64,000 bases of DNA from Streptomyces sp. NBC_01446. Lineage in GTDB: Bacteria > Actinomycetota > Actinomycetes > Streptomycetales > Streptomycetaceae. The notes beneath the pieces are model-generated. The model saw only the letters and a list, made by a program, of their open reading frames with translations. It searched no databases and was not told where the DNA came from. The DNA is taken from the NCBI RefSeq assembly GCF_026340095.1, contig NZ_JAPEPO010000001.1:2510501-2574500 (forward strand), in the 5' to 3' direction. Numbering within the stretch: position 1 is the first letter of the stretch; each line of letters starts with the position of its first letter. Positions 56,414-64,000 of this stretch are shown in pieces. The position numbers and the translations under genes are program-made.

Positions 56414-57112
56414 CTAACGGCCCGGACGCACCGTCAGGTCGTTGACCTCGGCGTCGCGCGGCAGGTCGAGGGCCATGACGATCGTCGTGGCGACCGACTC
56501 GGGGTCGATCCAGCGGGCGGCGTCGTACGGCTTGCCCTCCTGCTGGTGCACCTTGACCTGCATGGCGCTGGCCGTGCGGCCCGGGTAGACCGACGTGACC
56601 CGGACGCCGTTTCCGTGCTCCTCCTGGCGCAGGGAGTCGGCGAGCGCCTTCAGACCGTGCTTGGAGGCGGCGTACGCGGACCAGTCGGCATGCGCGCTGA
56701 GGCCCGCACCGGAGTTGACGAAGACCACGTGGCCGTGGGCGACGCGGAGCTGGGGCAGGAAATGGCGGGTCAGCTCGGCGGGGGCGACCAGGTTCACGTT
56801 CAGCTGGTGGCGCCACGACTTGGGGGTGAGCTCGCCGACCGGGCCGAGATCGACGACACCCGCGATGTGCAGCAGCGAGTCCACCCGGTCGGGCAGCGAC
56901 TGGTGCGAGAACGCCCAGGAGAGCTTGTCCGGGTCGGAGAGGTCGCCGACGAGGGTGCCCGCGCCGGGGAACTGGGCCGCGAGTTCCTTCGCGCGGGCCG
57001 CGTCTCGCGCGTGGAGGACGAGTTCATCCCCGCGTGTGTGCAGACGGCGCGCCACTGCCGCGCCGATACCTGATCCGGCCCCGGTGATCACATGTGTTGC
57101 CATACGGGCCAT
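56414..57112 (-). CDS. Short-chain dehydrogenase/reductase
   Basis: A classical 232-aa SDR: cofactor motif TGAGSGIGAAVARRL near residue 10, NAG-equivalent HIAGVVDLGPV near 82, catalytic Ser in VFVNSGAGLSAHADW, and YAASKHG (Tyr and Lys) near 145. It reduces or oxidises an unidentified carbonyl/alcohol with NAD(P)H. Its ATG is 7 bases after the stop of the LOG-family gene, forming a two-gene operon. Confidence 0.9.
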   Translation of the reverse strand: MARMATHVITGAGSGIGAAVARRLHTRGDELVLHARDAARAKELAAQFPGAGTLVGDLSDPDKLSWAFSHQSLPDRVDSLLHIAGVVDLGPVGELTPKSWRHQLNVNLVAPAELTRHFLPQLRVAHGHVVFVNSGAGLSAHADWSAYAASKHGLKALADSLRQEEHGNGVRVTSVYPGRTASAMQVKVHQQEGKPYDAARWIDPESVATTIVMALDLPRDAEVNDLTVRPGR

Positions 57113-57119
57113 GCTCGCA

Positions 57120-57659
57120 TTAGAGCGTTCCGACTGATTCCTCCAGGTAGGCCAGCGCGCCGACGGGCTCCTCGGCGAAGAACACCAGCTCGGTCAGCGG
57201 CACCGGCAGGAACCCCTCGTCCTCCATGCGGCGGAACTGCTCCTTGAGGCCGTCGTAGAAGCCCGCCGAGTTGAGCAGGACGACCGGCTTGGTGGTCTTG
57301 CCGTGCTTCTTCAGCTCAAGGATCTCGGTGGCCTCGTCGAGCGTGCCCGTGCCGCCCACCATGATGACGACGGCGTCGGCCTTCTCCAGGAGCAGTGCCT
57401 TGCGTTCGGCGAGGTCACGGGCGATCACCATCTCGTCGGCGTTCGTCCGCGCCTTGGCGGCCAGGAAGTCCACGGAGACGCCGACGAGGCGCCCTCCGGC
57501 CTCCTGCGCGCCGTCCGCGACCACCTTCATGAGCCCGCTCTCCGAACCGCCCCACACGAGCGTGTGCCCGCCCTTGCCGAGCAGTTCGGCGAACTCACGG
57601 GCGGGGCGGGTGTAGCGGTCGGCGAGGTCGGCGGCGGAGAGGAAGACGCAGATGTTCAT
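57120..57659 (-). CDS. LOG-family protein (cytokinin riboside 5'-monophosphate phosphoribohydrolase-like)
   Basis: A 179-aa Rossmann-like protein of the TIGR00730/LOG family, which cleaves nucleoside monophosphates to base plus ribose-5-phosphate. The MVGGTGTLDEATEIL motif near residue 98 matches PGGxGTxxE with Val in place of Pro; LVWGGSESGLMKVVADGA near 35 is the other conserved block. The ATG at 57659 is fixed by TACGGT (57667-57672, minus strand) seven bases ahead (leaderless). First gene of a pair with the SDR; divergent from DUF427. Confidence 0.88.
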   Translation of the reverse strand: MNICVFLSAADLADRYTRPAREFAELLGKGGHTLVWGGSESGLMKVVADGAQEAGGRLVGVSVDFLAAKARTNADEMVIARDLAERKALLLEKADAVVIMVGGTGTLDEATEILELKKHGKTTKPVVLLNSAGFYDGLKEQFRRMEDEGFLPVPLTELVFFAEEPVGALAYLEESVGTL

Positions 57660-57711
57660 GCGACCTACCGTACGGGGGAAGAACGGCGGCCTCGCCGGCG
57701 CTGTCCCTGGT

Positions 57712-58035
57712 ATGGCTGATGGACACACGATCACGATCGAGCAGGGCACCGGTTCCGTACGCGTCGTCCACGGCGGGGTGGTGCTCGCGCAGAGCACGCG
57801 TCCGCTGCTGCTGCGCGAGACGGGCTGTCCCGTGCGCTACTACATACCGCCGGCGGACGTCCGCGCGGATCTGCTGACCCCGTCCGACACACAGACGTAC
57901 TGCCCCTTCAAGGGAACGGCGTCCTACTGGTCCCTGCCGGACGCCCCCGACCTGGTGTGGTCGTACCCGGACCCGAAGCCGGAGGTGGCCGAGATCAAGG
58001 ACCACCTGTGCTTCTACGAGGTGGAAATCGTCTGA
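57712..58035 (+). CDS. DUF427 domain-containing protein
   Basis: A 107-aa single-domain protein with the DUF427 pattern: ITIEQGTGSVRVVHGGVVLA, a central VRYYIPPADVR, TYCPFKGTASYW with the conserved Cys, and DHLCFYEVEI at the end. The family forms a small beta fold of unknown biochemical function. ATG 57712 is taken because the frame upstream (from 57652) runs through the LOG gene's start. No clear Shine-Dalgarno is seen. Confidence 0.9.
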   Translation: MADGHTITIEQGTGSVRVVHGGVVLAQSTRPLLLRETGCPVRYYIPPADVRADLLTPSDTQTYCPFKGTASYWSLPDAPDLVWSYPDPKPEVAEIKDHLCFYEVEIV

Positions 58036-58076
58036 CCGCGTGATGAGTTCCACCGGGCGGGGGAGTTTTCACGGAC

Positions 58077-58856
58077 ATGGACAAGAAGACGAACTCCTCC
58101 GACGGCACGGTCATCGCGTACGAGCGCACCGGCACGGGTCCGGCGGTCATCCTGGTGAGTGGCGCCCTGTCGGCGGGCTCGTCGATGGAGCCGCTGGCCG
58201 CCCGGCTGAGCGCCGGACTCGGCGCCGTCCCGTACGACCGCAGGGGCCGTGGCGCGAGCGGTGACACGGCCCCGTACGCGGTCGCCCGCGAGGTGGAGGA
58301 CATCGCGGCGCTCATCGACGCGGTGGGCGGCAGCGCGGCGCTGTACGGCATGTCCTCGGGCGCGGCGCTGGCCCTGGAGGCCGCGGCGAGCGGGCTTGCG
58401 GTGACCCGAGTCGCCGTGTACGAACCCCCGTTCGCGCTCGACGAAGGGGGCGGCAAGGAGCGCGCGGAGTACACGCGGCAGCTGTCCGGGCTCCTGGCCG
58501 ACGGCCGCAACGGGGACGCGGTGGAGCTGTTCATGTCGCTCACCGGCACGCCCGCCGGGATGATCGCGGGCGCCCGGCGGTCACCGTGGTGGCCGGAAAT
58601 GGAGGCGGTCGCGCCGACCCTCGCCTACGACGACGCCGCGATGGGTGACGGTCTGGTGCCGCGGGAGCGGCTGGCCTCGATCACCGTGCCGGTGCTCGCC
58701 GTCGCGGGCGGGGCGAGCCCCGCGTGGATGCGCGAGGCGGCGCGGACGGTGGCTCAGGCGGTGCCCGACGGGACGTACCGCACGCTGGACGGCCAGACCC
58801 ACGCGGTGGACCCGGACGCCCTCGGCCCGCTGCTCAGCGACTTCTTCTCGGCGTAG
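58077..58856 (+). CDS. Alpha/beta hydrolase
   Basis: A 259-aa hydrolase with the fold's order: oxyanion segment VILVSGALSAGSS near 25, the strand-helix VPYDRRGRGASGD near 52, nucleophile elbow LYGMSSGAALALE near 92 (Ser), and catalytic His in LDGQTHAVDPDAL near 238. Substrate unknown (ester or lactone). GGGGGAG lies about ten bases before the ATG. It follows DUF427 by 41 bases and converges on mnmA. Confidence 0.9.
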   Translation: MDKKTNSSDGTVIAYERTGTGPAVILVSGALSAGSSMEPLAARLSAGLGAVPYDRRGRGASGDTAPYAVAREVEDIAALIDAVGGSAALYGMSSGAALALEAAASGLAVTRVAVYEPPFALDEGGGKERAEYTRQLSGLLADGRNGDAVELFMSLTGTPAGMIAGARRSPWWPEMEAVAPTLAYDDAAMGDGLVPRERLASITVPVLAVAGGASPAWMREAARTVAQAVPDGTYRTLDGQTHAVDPDALGPLLSDFFSA

Positions 58857-58896
58857 GACCGCGCACTCCGGCGCACTCCGGAAGCGGCTGACGGGA

Positions 58897-60027
58897 CTAG
58901 GCGACGGCCTTCGCGCGCGTGGTCGTCGCGATCGTCGCCGAGCCGACCACGCGCGTGCCGTCGTAGAGCACGATGGCCTGGCCGGGGGCGACGCCGCGTG
59001 CGGGCTCGTCGAAGGTGACGGTCAGGGTGCCGTCCACCAGCTCCGCGGTCACCGGCGTCTCGTCGCCGTGGGCACGCAGCTGCGCGGTGTACGTGCCCGG
59101 TCCCGAGGGAGCCGTGCCGCACCAGCGGGGCTTGATGGCCGTGAGGGCCGTGACGTCGAGGGAGTCGACGGGGCCGACCGTCACCGTGTTGTTCACCGGA
59201 GAGATGTCGAGGACGTAGCGCGGCTTGCCGTCGGGGGCCGGGGTACCGATGCGCAGGCCCTTGCGCTGGCCGATCGTGAAGCCGTACGCGCCCTCGTGCG
59301 TGCCGACCTTGCTGCCCGTCTCGTCGACGATGTCGCCCTCTGCCTTGCCCAGGCGCGACGCCAGGAAGCCCTGGGTGTCGCCGTCCGCGATGAAACAGAT
59401 GTCGTGCGAGTCGGGCTTCTTGGCGACGGCGAGGCCGCGCCGCTCGGCCTCCGCGCGGATCTCGTCCTTCGTCGTGACCGTGTCGCCCAGGGGGAACAGG
59501 GCGTGCGCGAGCTGGCGGTCGTCGAGCACTCCGAGGACGTACGACTGGTCCTTGGCCATGTCGGAGGCGCGGTGCAGTTCGCGGGTGCCGTCCGGGTGCT
59601 CGACCACCTTCGCGTAGTGGCCGGTGGCGACGGCGTCGAAGCCGAGGGCGAGCGCCTTGTCGAGGAGCGCGGCGAACTTGATCTTCTCGTTGCAGCGCAG
59701 GCACGGGTTCGGGGTGCGCCCGGCCTCGTACTCGGCGACGAAGTCGTCGACGACGTCCTCGCGGAACCGCTCGGCGAGGTCCCAGACGTAGAAGGGGATC
59801 CCGATGACGTCGGCGGCCCTGCGGGCGTCGCGGGAGTCCTCGATGGTGCAACAGCCGCGGGCTCCGGTGCGGAACGACTGCGGGTTCGCGGAGAGGGCGA
59901 GGTGGACGCCCGTCACGTCGTGGCCCGCTTCCGCCGCGCGGGCGGCGGCGACGGCGGAGTCCACGCCGCCCGACATGGCGGCGAGGACGCGAAGGGGGCG
60001 GGTGCTCTGCGGGGTCTGCGAAGTCAT
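58897..60027 (-). CDS. mnmA: tRNA-specific 2-thiouridylase
   Basis: Installs the 2-thio group on the wobble uridine of tRNA-Lys, -Glu and -Gln, using ATP and sulfur relayed from a cysteine desulfurase. The 376-aa protein has the PP-loop [10 protein letters not shown] near residue 20, the first catalytic Cys in [14 protein letters not shown] near 110 and the second in [11 protein letters not shown] near 210, plus a C-terminal beta-barrel pair. The frame remains open far upstream, but [15 protein letters not shown] at 60027 is the family start. The cysteine desulfurase two genes away is its likely sulfur source. Confidence 0.96.
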   Translation of the reverse strand: MTSQTPQSTRPLRVLAAMSGGVDSAVAAARAAEAGHDVTGVHLALSANPQSFRTGARGCCTIEDSRDARRAADVIGIPFYVWDLAERFREDVVDDFVAEYEAGRTPNPCLRCNEKIKFAALLDKALALGFDAVATGHYAKVVEHPDGTRELHRASDMAKDQSYVLGVLDDRQLAHALFPLGDTVTTKDEIRAEAERRGLAVAKKPDSHDICFIADGDTQGFLASRLGKAEGDIVDETGSKVGTHEGAYGFTIGQRKGLRIGTPAPDGKPRYVLDISPVNNTVTVGPVDSLDVTALTAIKPRWCGTAPSGPGTYTAQLRAHGDETPVTAELVDGTLTVTFDEPARGVAPGQAIVLYDGTRVVGSATIATTTRAKAVA

Positions 60028-60111
60028 AGCTCTAACAGGGTACGGGGCCGCGGGAACCGAATCCCGCGAGTATCCGTTGTGGATCTCGTACGACGTGAAC
60101 GGGGGCGGGTC

Positions 60112-60816
60112 GTGGGAGCACAGGGAAAGTCCCGGCGGAAGTCCGGGGGCGGCGCGAAGCGCGACGGTGACCGGGGGGTCAGCCGGCGGACGCTGCTGAT
60201 CGGAGGCGCGGCGACGGCCGTCGGTGTGGGCCTGCTCGCCCGCAGCGACCTGGCGCACATGTGGTGGCAGATGCCCGGCATCGACAAGCCGCGCAAGGCC
60301 GGCGAGGTCGACTTCAGGGGCGCGGAGTGGGTGGCCGCGGCGGCGGCGAACTGGCGCCGGGCGGACCGCCCGGCGGACTACACGATCGACCGCGTGATCA
60401 TCCATGTCACCCAGGGCAGCTACCAGGGCACGCTGAAGGTCTTCAAGGACCCGTGGCACGGGGCGGCCGCACACTACGTGGTGCGCAAGGACGGGCACAT
60501 AGCGCAGATGATCCGCGAGCTGGACGTGGCGTTCCACGCGGGGAACAAGGACTTCAACGAACGCAGTGTGGGGATCGAGCACGAGGGGTTCGTGGACCGC
60601 CCGGCCGACTTCACGGACGCCATGTACGCGTCCTCCGCCCGGCTCACCGCCGGGATATGCAGGCGCTATGGGATACCCGTCGACCGGAAGCACATCATCG
60701 GGCACGTCGAGGTGCCGGGCACGGACCACACCGATCCGGGTCCGCACTGGGACTGGGACCGGTACATGCGCCTGGTGCGGCGGGCCCATGACGAGGGGCG
60801 TACGGCCAAGGCATAG
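60112..60816 (+). CDS. N-acetylmuramoyl-L-alanine amidase (Amidase_2), Tat-exported
   Basis: A 234-aa cell-wall amidase. A basic N-terminus and twin-Arg signal ([20 protein letters not shown]) suggest Tat export. The zinc amidase domain has the ligand His in [14 protein letters not shown] near 100, [24 protein letters not shown] near 150 and the ligand pair in [20 protein letters not shown] near 205. It cleaves the muramoyl-Ala bond of peptidoglycan. The GTG at 60112 is chosen; another in-frame GTG at 60079 is possible and neither has a strong ribosome site. The last 50 bases are tandemly duplicated just after the stop. Confidence 0.88.
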   Translation: MGAQGKSRRKSGGGAKRDGDRGVSRRTLLIGGAATAVGVGLLARSDLAHMWWQMPGIDKPRKAGEVDFRGAEWVAAAAANWRRADRPADYTIDRVIIHVTQGSYQGTLKVFKDPWHGAAAHYVVRKDGHIAQMIRELDVAFHAGNKDFNERSVGIEHEGFVDRPADFTDAMYASSARLTAGICRRYGIPVDRKHIIGHVEVPGTDHTDPGPHWDWDRYMRLVRRAHDEGRTAKA

Positions 60817-60890
60817 GCCGCCCGGCCGTCATGCGCCTGGTGCGGCGGGCCCATGACGAGGGGCGTACGGCCAAGGCGTAGGCCGCCCGG
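60765..60890. repeat. 65-bp tandem duplication of the amidase 3' end
   Basis: 60765-60825 is repeated at 60830-60890 with one substitution (GCATAG versus GCGTAG, both keeping the stop codon). The second copy is untranslated. Near-identity shows that the duplication is recent. Confidence 0.95.
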
Positions 60891-60907
60891 CGGCGCCCGG
60901 ACACACC

Positions 60908-61007
60908 CGGGCCCAGCCCGGCCGTCACCCGGCCCGGCCGTCAGCCCGGCCCGGCTGTCAGCCCGGCCCGGCTGTCAGCCCAGCCCGGCCGTCAGCTCAG
61001 CCCGGCC
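60908..61007. repeat. Tandem 17-bp repeats at the cysteine desulfurase 3' end
   Basis: Units of 17 bases lie at 60991-61007, 60974-60990, 60957-60973 and 60940-60956, with a 16-base unit at 60924-60939 and a partial one before it. The first unit includes the stop codon of the cysteine desulfurase (60992-60994); the others extend its last codons outside the gene. The units are GC-rich and partly self-complementary. Confidence 0.88.
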
Positions 61008-62161
61008 GTCCTGGCCCGCTCCACCGCCGGTCCGATCGCGTCCGCCACCGCTGCGACGTCCGCCTCGGTCGACGTGTGGCCGAGGGAGAAGCGCAGGGTG
61101 CCGCGGGCGAGGTCCGGGTCGGTGCCGGTGGCCAGCAGTACGTGGCTGGGCTGCGCCACACCGGCCGTGCACGCGGAGCCGGTGGAGCACTCGATGCCCT
61201 GGGCGTCCAGGAGCAGCAGCAGGGAATCGCCCTCGCAGCCGGGGAAGGTGAAGTGGGCGTTGGCGGGCAGCCGGCCGCCGGGGGCCGGGTCGCCGCCGAG
61301 GATCACCCCGGGGACGGCCGCGCGCACGGCGTCGACCAGGTCGTCACGCAGACCGCCGATCTCGCGGGCGAACCGCTCGCGCTGTTCGGCGGCGAGCCGC
61401 CCGGCGACGGCGAAGGCGGCGACGGCCGGCACGTCGAGCGTCCCGGAGCGCACATGCCGCTCCTGACCGCCGCCATGGAGCACGGGTACGGGGGTGTACT
61501 CGCGGCCCAGGAGGAGCGCCCCGATGCCGTACGGGCCGCCGATCTTGTGGCCGGAGACGGTCATCGCGGCGAGGCCGGACGCGGCGAAGTCGACGGGGAG
61601 CTGACCGTAGGCCTGGACGGCATCGGCATGCAGCGGGACACCGAACTCGGCGGCCACGTCGGCGAGTTCACGGACGGGCTGGATCGTGCCGATCTCGTTG
61701 TTCGCCCACATGACGGTGGCGAGGGCCACGTCGTCGGGATTGCGGGAGATCGCCTCGCGCAGGGCGTCCGGGTGCACGCGCCCGTACGTGTCGACGGGCA
61801 GGTACTCGACGGTGGCGCCCTCGTGTTCACCGAGCCAGTGCACGGCGTCGAGGACGGCGTGGTGTTCGACGGGGCTGGAGAGGACGCGGGTGCGGGCGGG
61901 GTCGGCGTCGCGGCGGGACCAGTACAGGCCCTTCACCGCGAGGTTGTCGGCCTCGGTGCCGCCTGAGGTGAAAACGACCTCACTGGGGCGGGCGCCGAGG
62001 GATTCGGCGAGGGTCTCGCGGGACTCCTCGACGGTGCGTCGGGCGCGCCGGCCCGCTGCGTGCAGCGAGGACGCGTTGCCGGTGACGGCGAGCTGGGCGG
62101 TCATCACCTCGACGGCCTCCGGGAGCATCGGAGTGGTCGCGGCGTGGTCGAGGTAAGCCAT
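60992..62161 (-). CDS. Cysteine desulfurase (NifS/IscS family)
   Basis: PLP enzyme converting cysteine to alanine plus an enzyme-bound persulfide that supplies sulfur for tRNA thiolation and Fe-S clusters. The 389-aa protein begins [18 protein letters not shown]. It has [15 protein letters not shown] near 75, the PLP Lys in [20 protein letters not shown] near 205 and the persulfide Cys in [11 protein letters not shown] near 330. The ATG at 62161 lies ten bases after TAGAAT, so the leader is very short. mnmA in the same direction suggests it feeds MnmA. Confidence 0.94.
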   Translation of the reverse strand: MAYLDHAATTPMLPEAVEVMTAQLAVTGNASSLHAAGRRARRTVEESRETLAESLGARPSEVVFTSGGTEADNLAVKGLYWSRRDADPARTRVLSSPVEHHAVLDAVHWLGEHEGATVEYLPVDTYGRVHPDALREAISRNPDDVALATVMWANNEIGTIQPVRELADVAAEFGVPLHADAVQAYGQLPVDFAASGLAAMTVSGHKIGGPYGIGALLLGREYTPVPVLHGGGQERHVRSGTLDVPAVAAFAVAGRLAAEQRERFAREIGGLRDDLVDAVRAAVPGVILGGDPAPGGRLPANAHFTFPGCEGDSLLLLLDAQGIECSTGSACTAGVAQPSHVLLATGTDPDLARGTLRFSLGHTSTEADVAAVADAIGPAVERARTAGLS

Positions 62162-62240
62162 GGTGGGCTCGATTCTACGAGCCTCGGTCCCGGTGCTCCG
62201 CGCCGCGTGGGGTCCCGTCCCACGGAGGGCGCGCGAGAGG

Positions 62241-62531
62241 TCAGCCCGTGAGGCTCCAGGACAGCGTGTGATCGGTGGCGACGAACGCCGCGAGGACCGC
62301 AAGGTCGGCCACGCCGAGCCCGAGTCCGAGCAGCGCACGGCCACGGCGGGCGGTGCCGCGCCACAGGGCGAGGCCGGCGAGCACGATGGCGATGGGGCCG
62401 AGGAAAAGGTTGAGGACGAGCAGTCCGAGCAGCCCGAGGACGAACGAGGCGACGGCCATTCCGTCGGCGTCGCGCGTACCGGCGCGCGGCGCGGTGTCAG
62501 GAGTCGTACGGGTTTCGGCGGTGAGTTGCAT
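62241..62531 (-). CDS. DUF4190-type small membrane protein, 96 aa
   Basis: A Thr/Ala-rich N-terminus followed by two membrane helices ([20 protein letters not shown] with [13 protein letters not shown], and [19 protein letters not shown]). The [13 protein letters not shown] motif is the DUF4190 hallmark. AGGGGG lies seven bases before the ATG at 62531. Follows a 53-aa membrane-protein gene on the same strand. Function unknown. Confidence 0.85.
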   Translation of the reverse strand: MQLTAETRTTPDTAPRAGTRDADGMAVASFVLGLLGLLVLNLFLGPIAIVLAGLALWRGTARRGRALLGLGLGVADLAVLAAFVATDHTLSWSLTG

Positions 62532-62562
62532 GGTGGTACCCCCTCTGGTGAAGCGGATCGGA

Positions 62563-62724
62563 TCAGTGCTGGTGGCGTCGCCGGGCGGTCCGCTCGCGCA
62601 CGGCGAAGACGACCAGCCAGACACCGATGACGGCGGCGGCGACGAGCGTGACGGGAAGAGGCGCGTGGGCCACGGAGCCCAGCGCGACGCCCAGCAGAAG
62701 CAGGGCGGCTACGAGGAACAGCAT
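62563..62724 (-). CDS. Small hydrophobic membrane protein, 53 aa
   Basis: Reads from ATG 62724 to TGA 62563. It begins [20 protein letters not shown] and has a second membrane helix ([18 protein letters not shown]) and a basic tail ([11 protein letters not shown]). GAGAGG lies about six bases before the ATG, and the third-position G+C is high. It is only 31 bases upstream of the DUF4190 gene and in the same direction, so the two form an operon of small membrane proteins. Too short for usual ORF filters. Function unknown. Confidence 0.8.
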   Translation of the reverse strand: MLFLVAALLLLGVALGSVAHAPLPVTLVAAAVIGVWLVVFAVRERTARRRHQH

Positions 62725-62799
62725 GAGTGCCTCTCGGGGTCGGATCGGATCGGTGACAGTTGGGATTACAACCGTTCACTGACTTCTGAGTCTAGCGCG

Positions 62800-62843
62800 C
62801 GCACAGCTTCCGCATTACAGAGAACAAGTGTTAACTGCATGGC
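62800..62843 (+). promoter_or_regulatory. Short AACA-AG-TGTT palindrome ahead of the TetR gene
   Basis: AACAAGTGTT (near 62823-62832), with a matching G/C flank, lies about 15 bases before the regulator ATG at 62844. Its size and place suit an autoregulatory TetR site, but the symmetry is short and could be chance. Confidence 0.3.
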
Positions 62844-63461
62844 ATGAGTCACACCCTCGGCGTCCGGCAGGCCCAGAAGCAGAAGACCCGACAGGCGCTG
62901 CTCGACGCGGCGTTGGGGCTGCTCGAGGACCAGAGCCTGTCGAGCCTGGGGCTGCGCGAGGTCACCCGGGCCGTCGGGGTCGCGCCGACCGCGTTCTACC
63001 GGCACTTCTGCTCGACGGCCGAGCTCGGCGTCGCGCTCGTCGAGGAGGCGCTCGGCAGCCTGCACGAGACGATCACCACGATGCTGACCACGACGGGGAG
63101 CAACGAGGAACGCCTCGGCCAGACGGTCGAGTTGATCGCCCGTCTGGTCCGCACGCACCCCTCCCACGTGCGCTTCATCGCGCGTGAGCGGCACGGCGGT
63201 GTCCAGCAGGTGCGGGATGCCATCGGCGGGCAGCTCGCGCGGTTCACCGAGGAGGTGGCCGAGGGACTGGCCGCGGACCCCGTGTCCGCGGGCTGGAGCC
63301 GCGACGACCTGCGGATGCTCGCCTGGCACTACGTCGAGCACATGGTGATGACCGCGTCCGTCTTCCTGGAGACCCCGCCCGAGCGCATGGACGCGGCGAT
63401 CGACCTCGCCACACGGCAGTTGCGCCTCGTCAACCTCGGCAGGGCGCACTGGCTGGACTGA
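62844..63461 (+). CDS. TetR-family regulator, FabR-like
   Basis: A 205-aa TetR protein. The DNA-binding domain (KTRQALLDAALGLLEDQ, LGLREVTRAVGVAPTAFYRH) follows the FabR/DesT pattern rather than the exporter-type TetR seen earlier in the window. The ligand domain contains RFIARERHGGVQQVRDAIGG and HYVEHMVMTASVFLE. FabR-type repressors sense acyl-CoA/acyl-ACP pools and tune unsaturated fatty acid synthesis; a lipid ligand is therefore likely but unproven. No desaturase lies within the window. Confidence 0.85.
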   Translation: MSHTLGVRQAQKQKTRQALLDAALGLLEDQSLSSLGLREVTRAVGVAPTAFYRHFCSTAELGVALVEEALGSLHETITTMLTTTGSNEERLGQTVELIARLVRTHPSHVRFIARERHGGVQQVRDAIGGQLARFTEEVAEGLAADPVSAGWSRDDLRMLAWHYVEHMVMTASVFLETPPERMDAAIDLATRQLRLVNLGRAHWLD

Positions 63462-63525
63462 GGCCGGCCCACCGGCGACCTGCCACGGACGCCCGCGCCC
63501 CCACGCCCCCGGCCTGGACAAGCCC

Positions 63526-63531
63526 TAGCCT
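63526..63531 (+). promoter_or_regulatory. -10 box of the terminal hydrolase gene (leaderless)
   Basis: TAGCCT ends seven bases before the ATG at 63539, with no Shine-Dalgarno between; it supports the start codon. Confidence 0.4.
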
Positions 63532-63538
63532 GAACTGC

Positions 63539-64000
63539 ATGACCGCCGACTGGAATCTCGACCGCTCCTACGCCAGTTCGTCCGGTGACGTCGCCTGGGC
63601 CGCGCTCGGCCCCGCGGACGCGCCGCCGGTCGTCCTCGTCCACGGCACGCCCTTCTCCTCGTACGTCTGGCGCGGCCCGGCCCGCGCGCTCGCCGCCCGG
63701 TACCGCGTGTACGTGTGGGACCTGCCCGGGTACGGCGCCTCGGCCAAGCACGACGGGCAGGACGTCTCCCTGGCCGCCCACGCCCGCGTCCTGACCGAGT
63801 TGCTCGGCCACTGGGGCCTGGACCGGCCAGGCGCCGAACCCGCCGTCGTCGCCCATGACTTCGGCGGCTGTGTCGCCCTGCGCGCCCGCTTGTTGCACGG
63901 CGCGCGCTACGAGCGGCTCACGCTCGTCGATCCGGTGGCTCTCGCCCCGTGGGGCTCCCCCACGTACCGCCATCTCGGCGCGCACGCCGAGGTGTTCGCC
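63539..64000 (+). CDS. Alpha/beta hydrolase, Asp-nucleophile type (partial, runs off the window)
   Basis: The first 154 codons of a hydrolase cut by the window end, with no stop. It has oxyanion VVLVHGTPFSSYVWRG near residue 31, VYVWDLPGYGASAKHD near 72, and nucleophile elbow VVAHDFGGCVALRAR near 115, where Asp replaces the usual Ser. HDxGG is characteristic of epoxide hydrolases and haloalkane dehalogenases. LVDPVALAPWGSPTY follows near 140. The remaining catalytic acid and His lie beyond the window. The ATG at 63539 is supported by a TAGCCT box seven bases ahead. Confidence 0.85.
   Translation, partial: MTADWNLDRSYASSSGDVAWAALGPADAPPVVLVHGTPFSSYVWRGPARALAARYRVYVWDLPGYGASAKHDGQDVSLAAHARVLTELLGHWGLDRPGAEPAVVAHDFGGCVALRARLLHGARYERLTLVDPVALAPWGSPTYRHLGAHAEVFA

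Overview
This is a 64 kb piece of a Streptomyces (or very close actinobacterial) chromosome. The evidence is the very high G+C with strong G/C third-position bias, frequent GTG starts, many short start/stop overlaps, Streptomyces-restricted families (streptophobe, DUF6777, DUF6191), and a gene order (leuB-ilvE ... pruA-proDH ... serA-ilvC-ilvN-ilvB ... gatB-gatA-gatC-rmdB-ligA ... mnmA-cysteine desulfurase) that I recognise as the conserved core arm of Streptomyces. No insertion sequence, prophage, CRISPR array, tRNA or rRNA was seen.

Layout. 0-4 kb: an NCS1 permease converging on ilvE and leuB. 4-11 kb: a cell-envelope island with a Tat-exported purple acid phosphatase, a 46-aa protein missed by length-filtered ORF calling, an AAC(2')-type acetyltransferase, a divergent three-gene phospholipid cassette (CDP-alcohol phosphotransferase, CdsA-like, PlsC fused to a VTT/DedA-like membrane domain) and a class A beta-lactamase. 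11-15 kb: proline catabolism (pruA, proline dehydrogenase) with a divergent PucR activator. 15-17 kb: divergent TetR/MFS exporter pair. 17-23 kb: serA and ilvBNC, the latter preceded by a complete transcription attenuator with a 13-codon leader peptide. 23-26 kb: membrane PAS-GGDEF-EAL protein with a degenerate EAL. 26-30 kb: 2-hydroxyacid dehydrogenase, aldo/keto reductase, PQQ-type sugar dehydrogenase lipoprotein, DUF6191 protein with a perfect 10 x 9-bp repeat. 30-34 kb: large LuxR (LAL) regulator with a 65-aa upstream gene. 34-42 kb: an FHA-ABC transporter / 236-aa protein / Ser-Thr kinase signalling module and membrane proteins. 42-46 kb: acetyltransferase, MMPL transporter, ArsB/SLC13-type permease. 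46-56 kb: gatCAB with an 80-aa membrane protein between gatA and gatB, rmdB-type c-di-GMP enzyme, ligA, MetE-like protein. 56-64 kb: SDR/LOG pair, DUF427, hydrolase, mnmA, amidase, cysteine desulfurase, two small membrane proteins, a FabR-like TetR and a truncated Asp-nucleophile hydrolase at the right edge.

How it fits together. Much of the window is primary metabolism: branched-chain amino acid and serine synthesis, proline catabolism, tRNA-Gln/Asn amidation, tRNA 2-thiolation (cysteine desulfurase plus MnmA) and DNA ligation. The accessory interest lies in the phospholipid cassette with its fused acyltransferase and shared operator, the kinase/FHA-ABC module, the two contrasting c-di-GMP enzymes, small proteins, and several repeat arrays at gene ends. 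At least eleven genes carry a TANNNT -10 box exactly 6-7 nt before the start codon, so leaderless transcription is common here; this also fixes several start codons. All functional statements come from motif reading and family knowledge; no database search was run.
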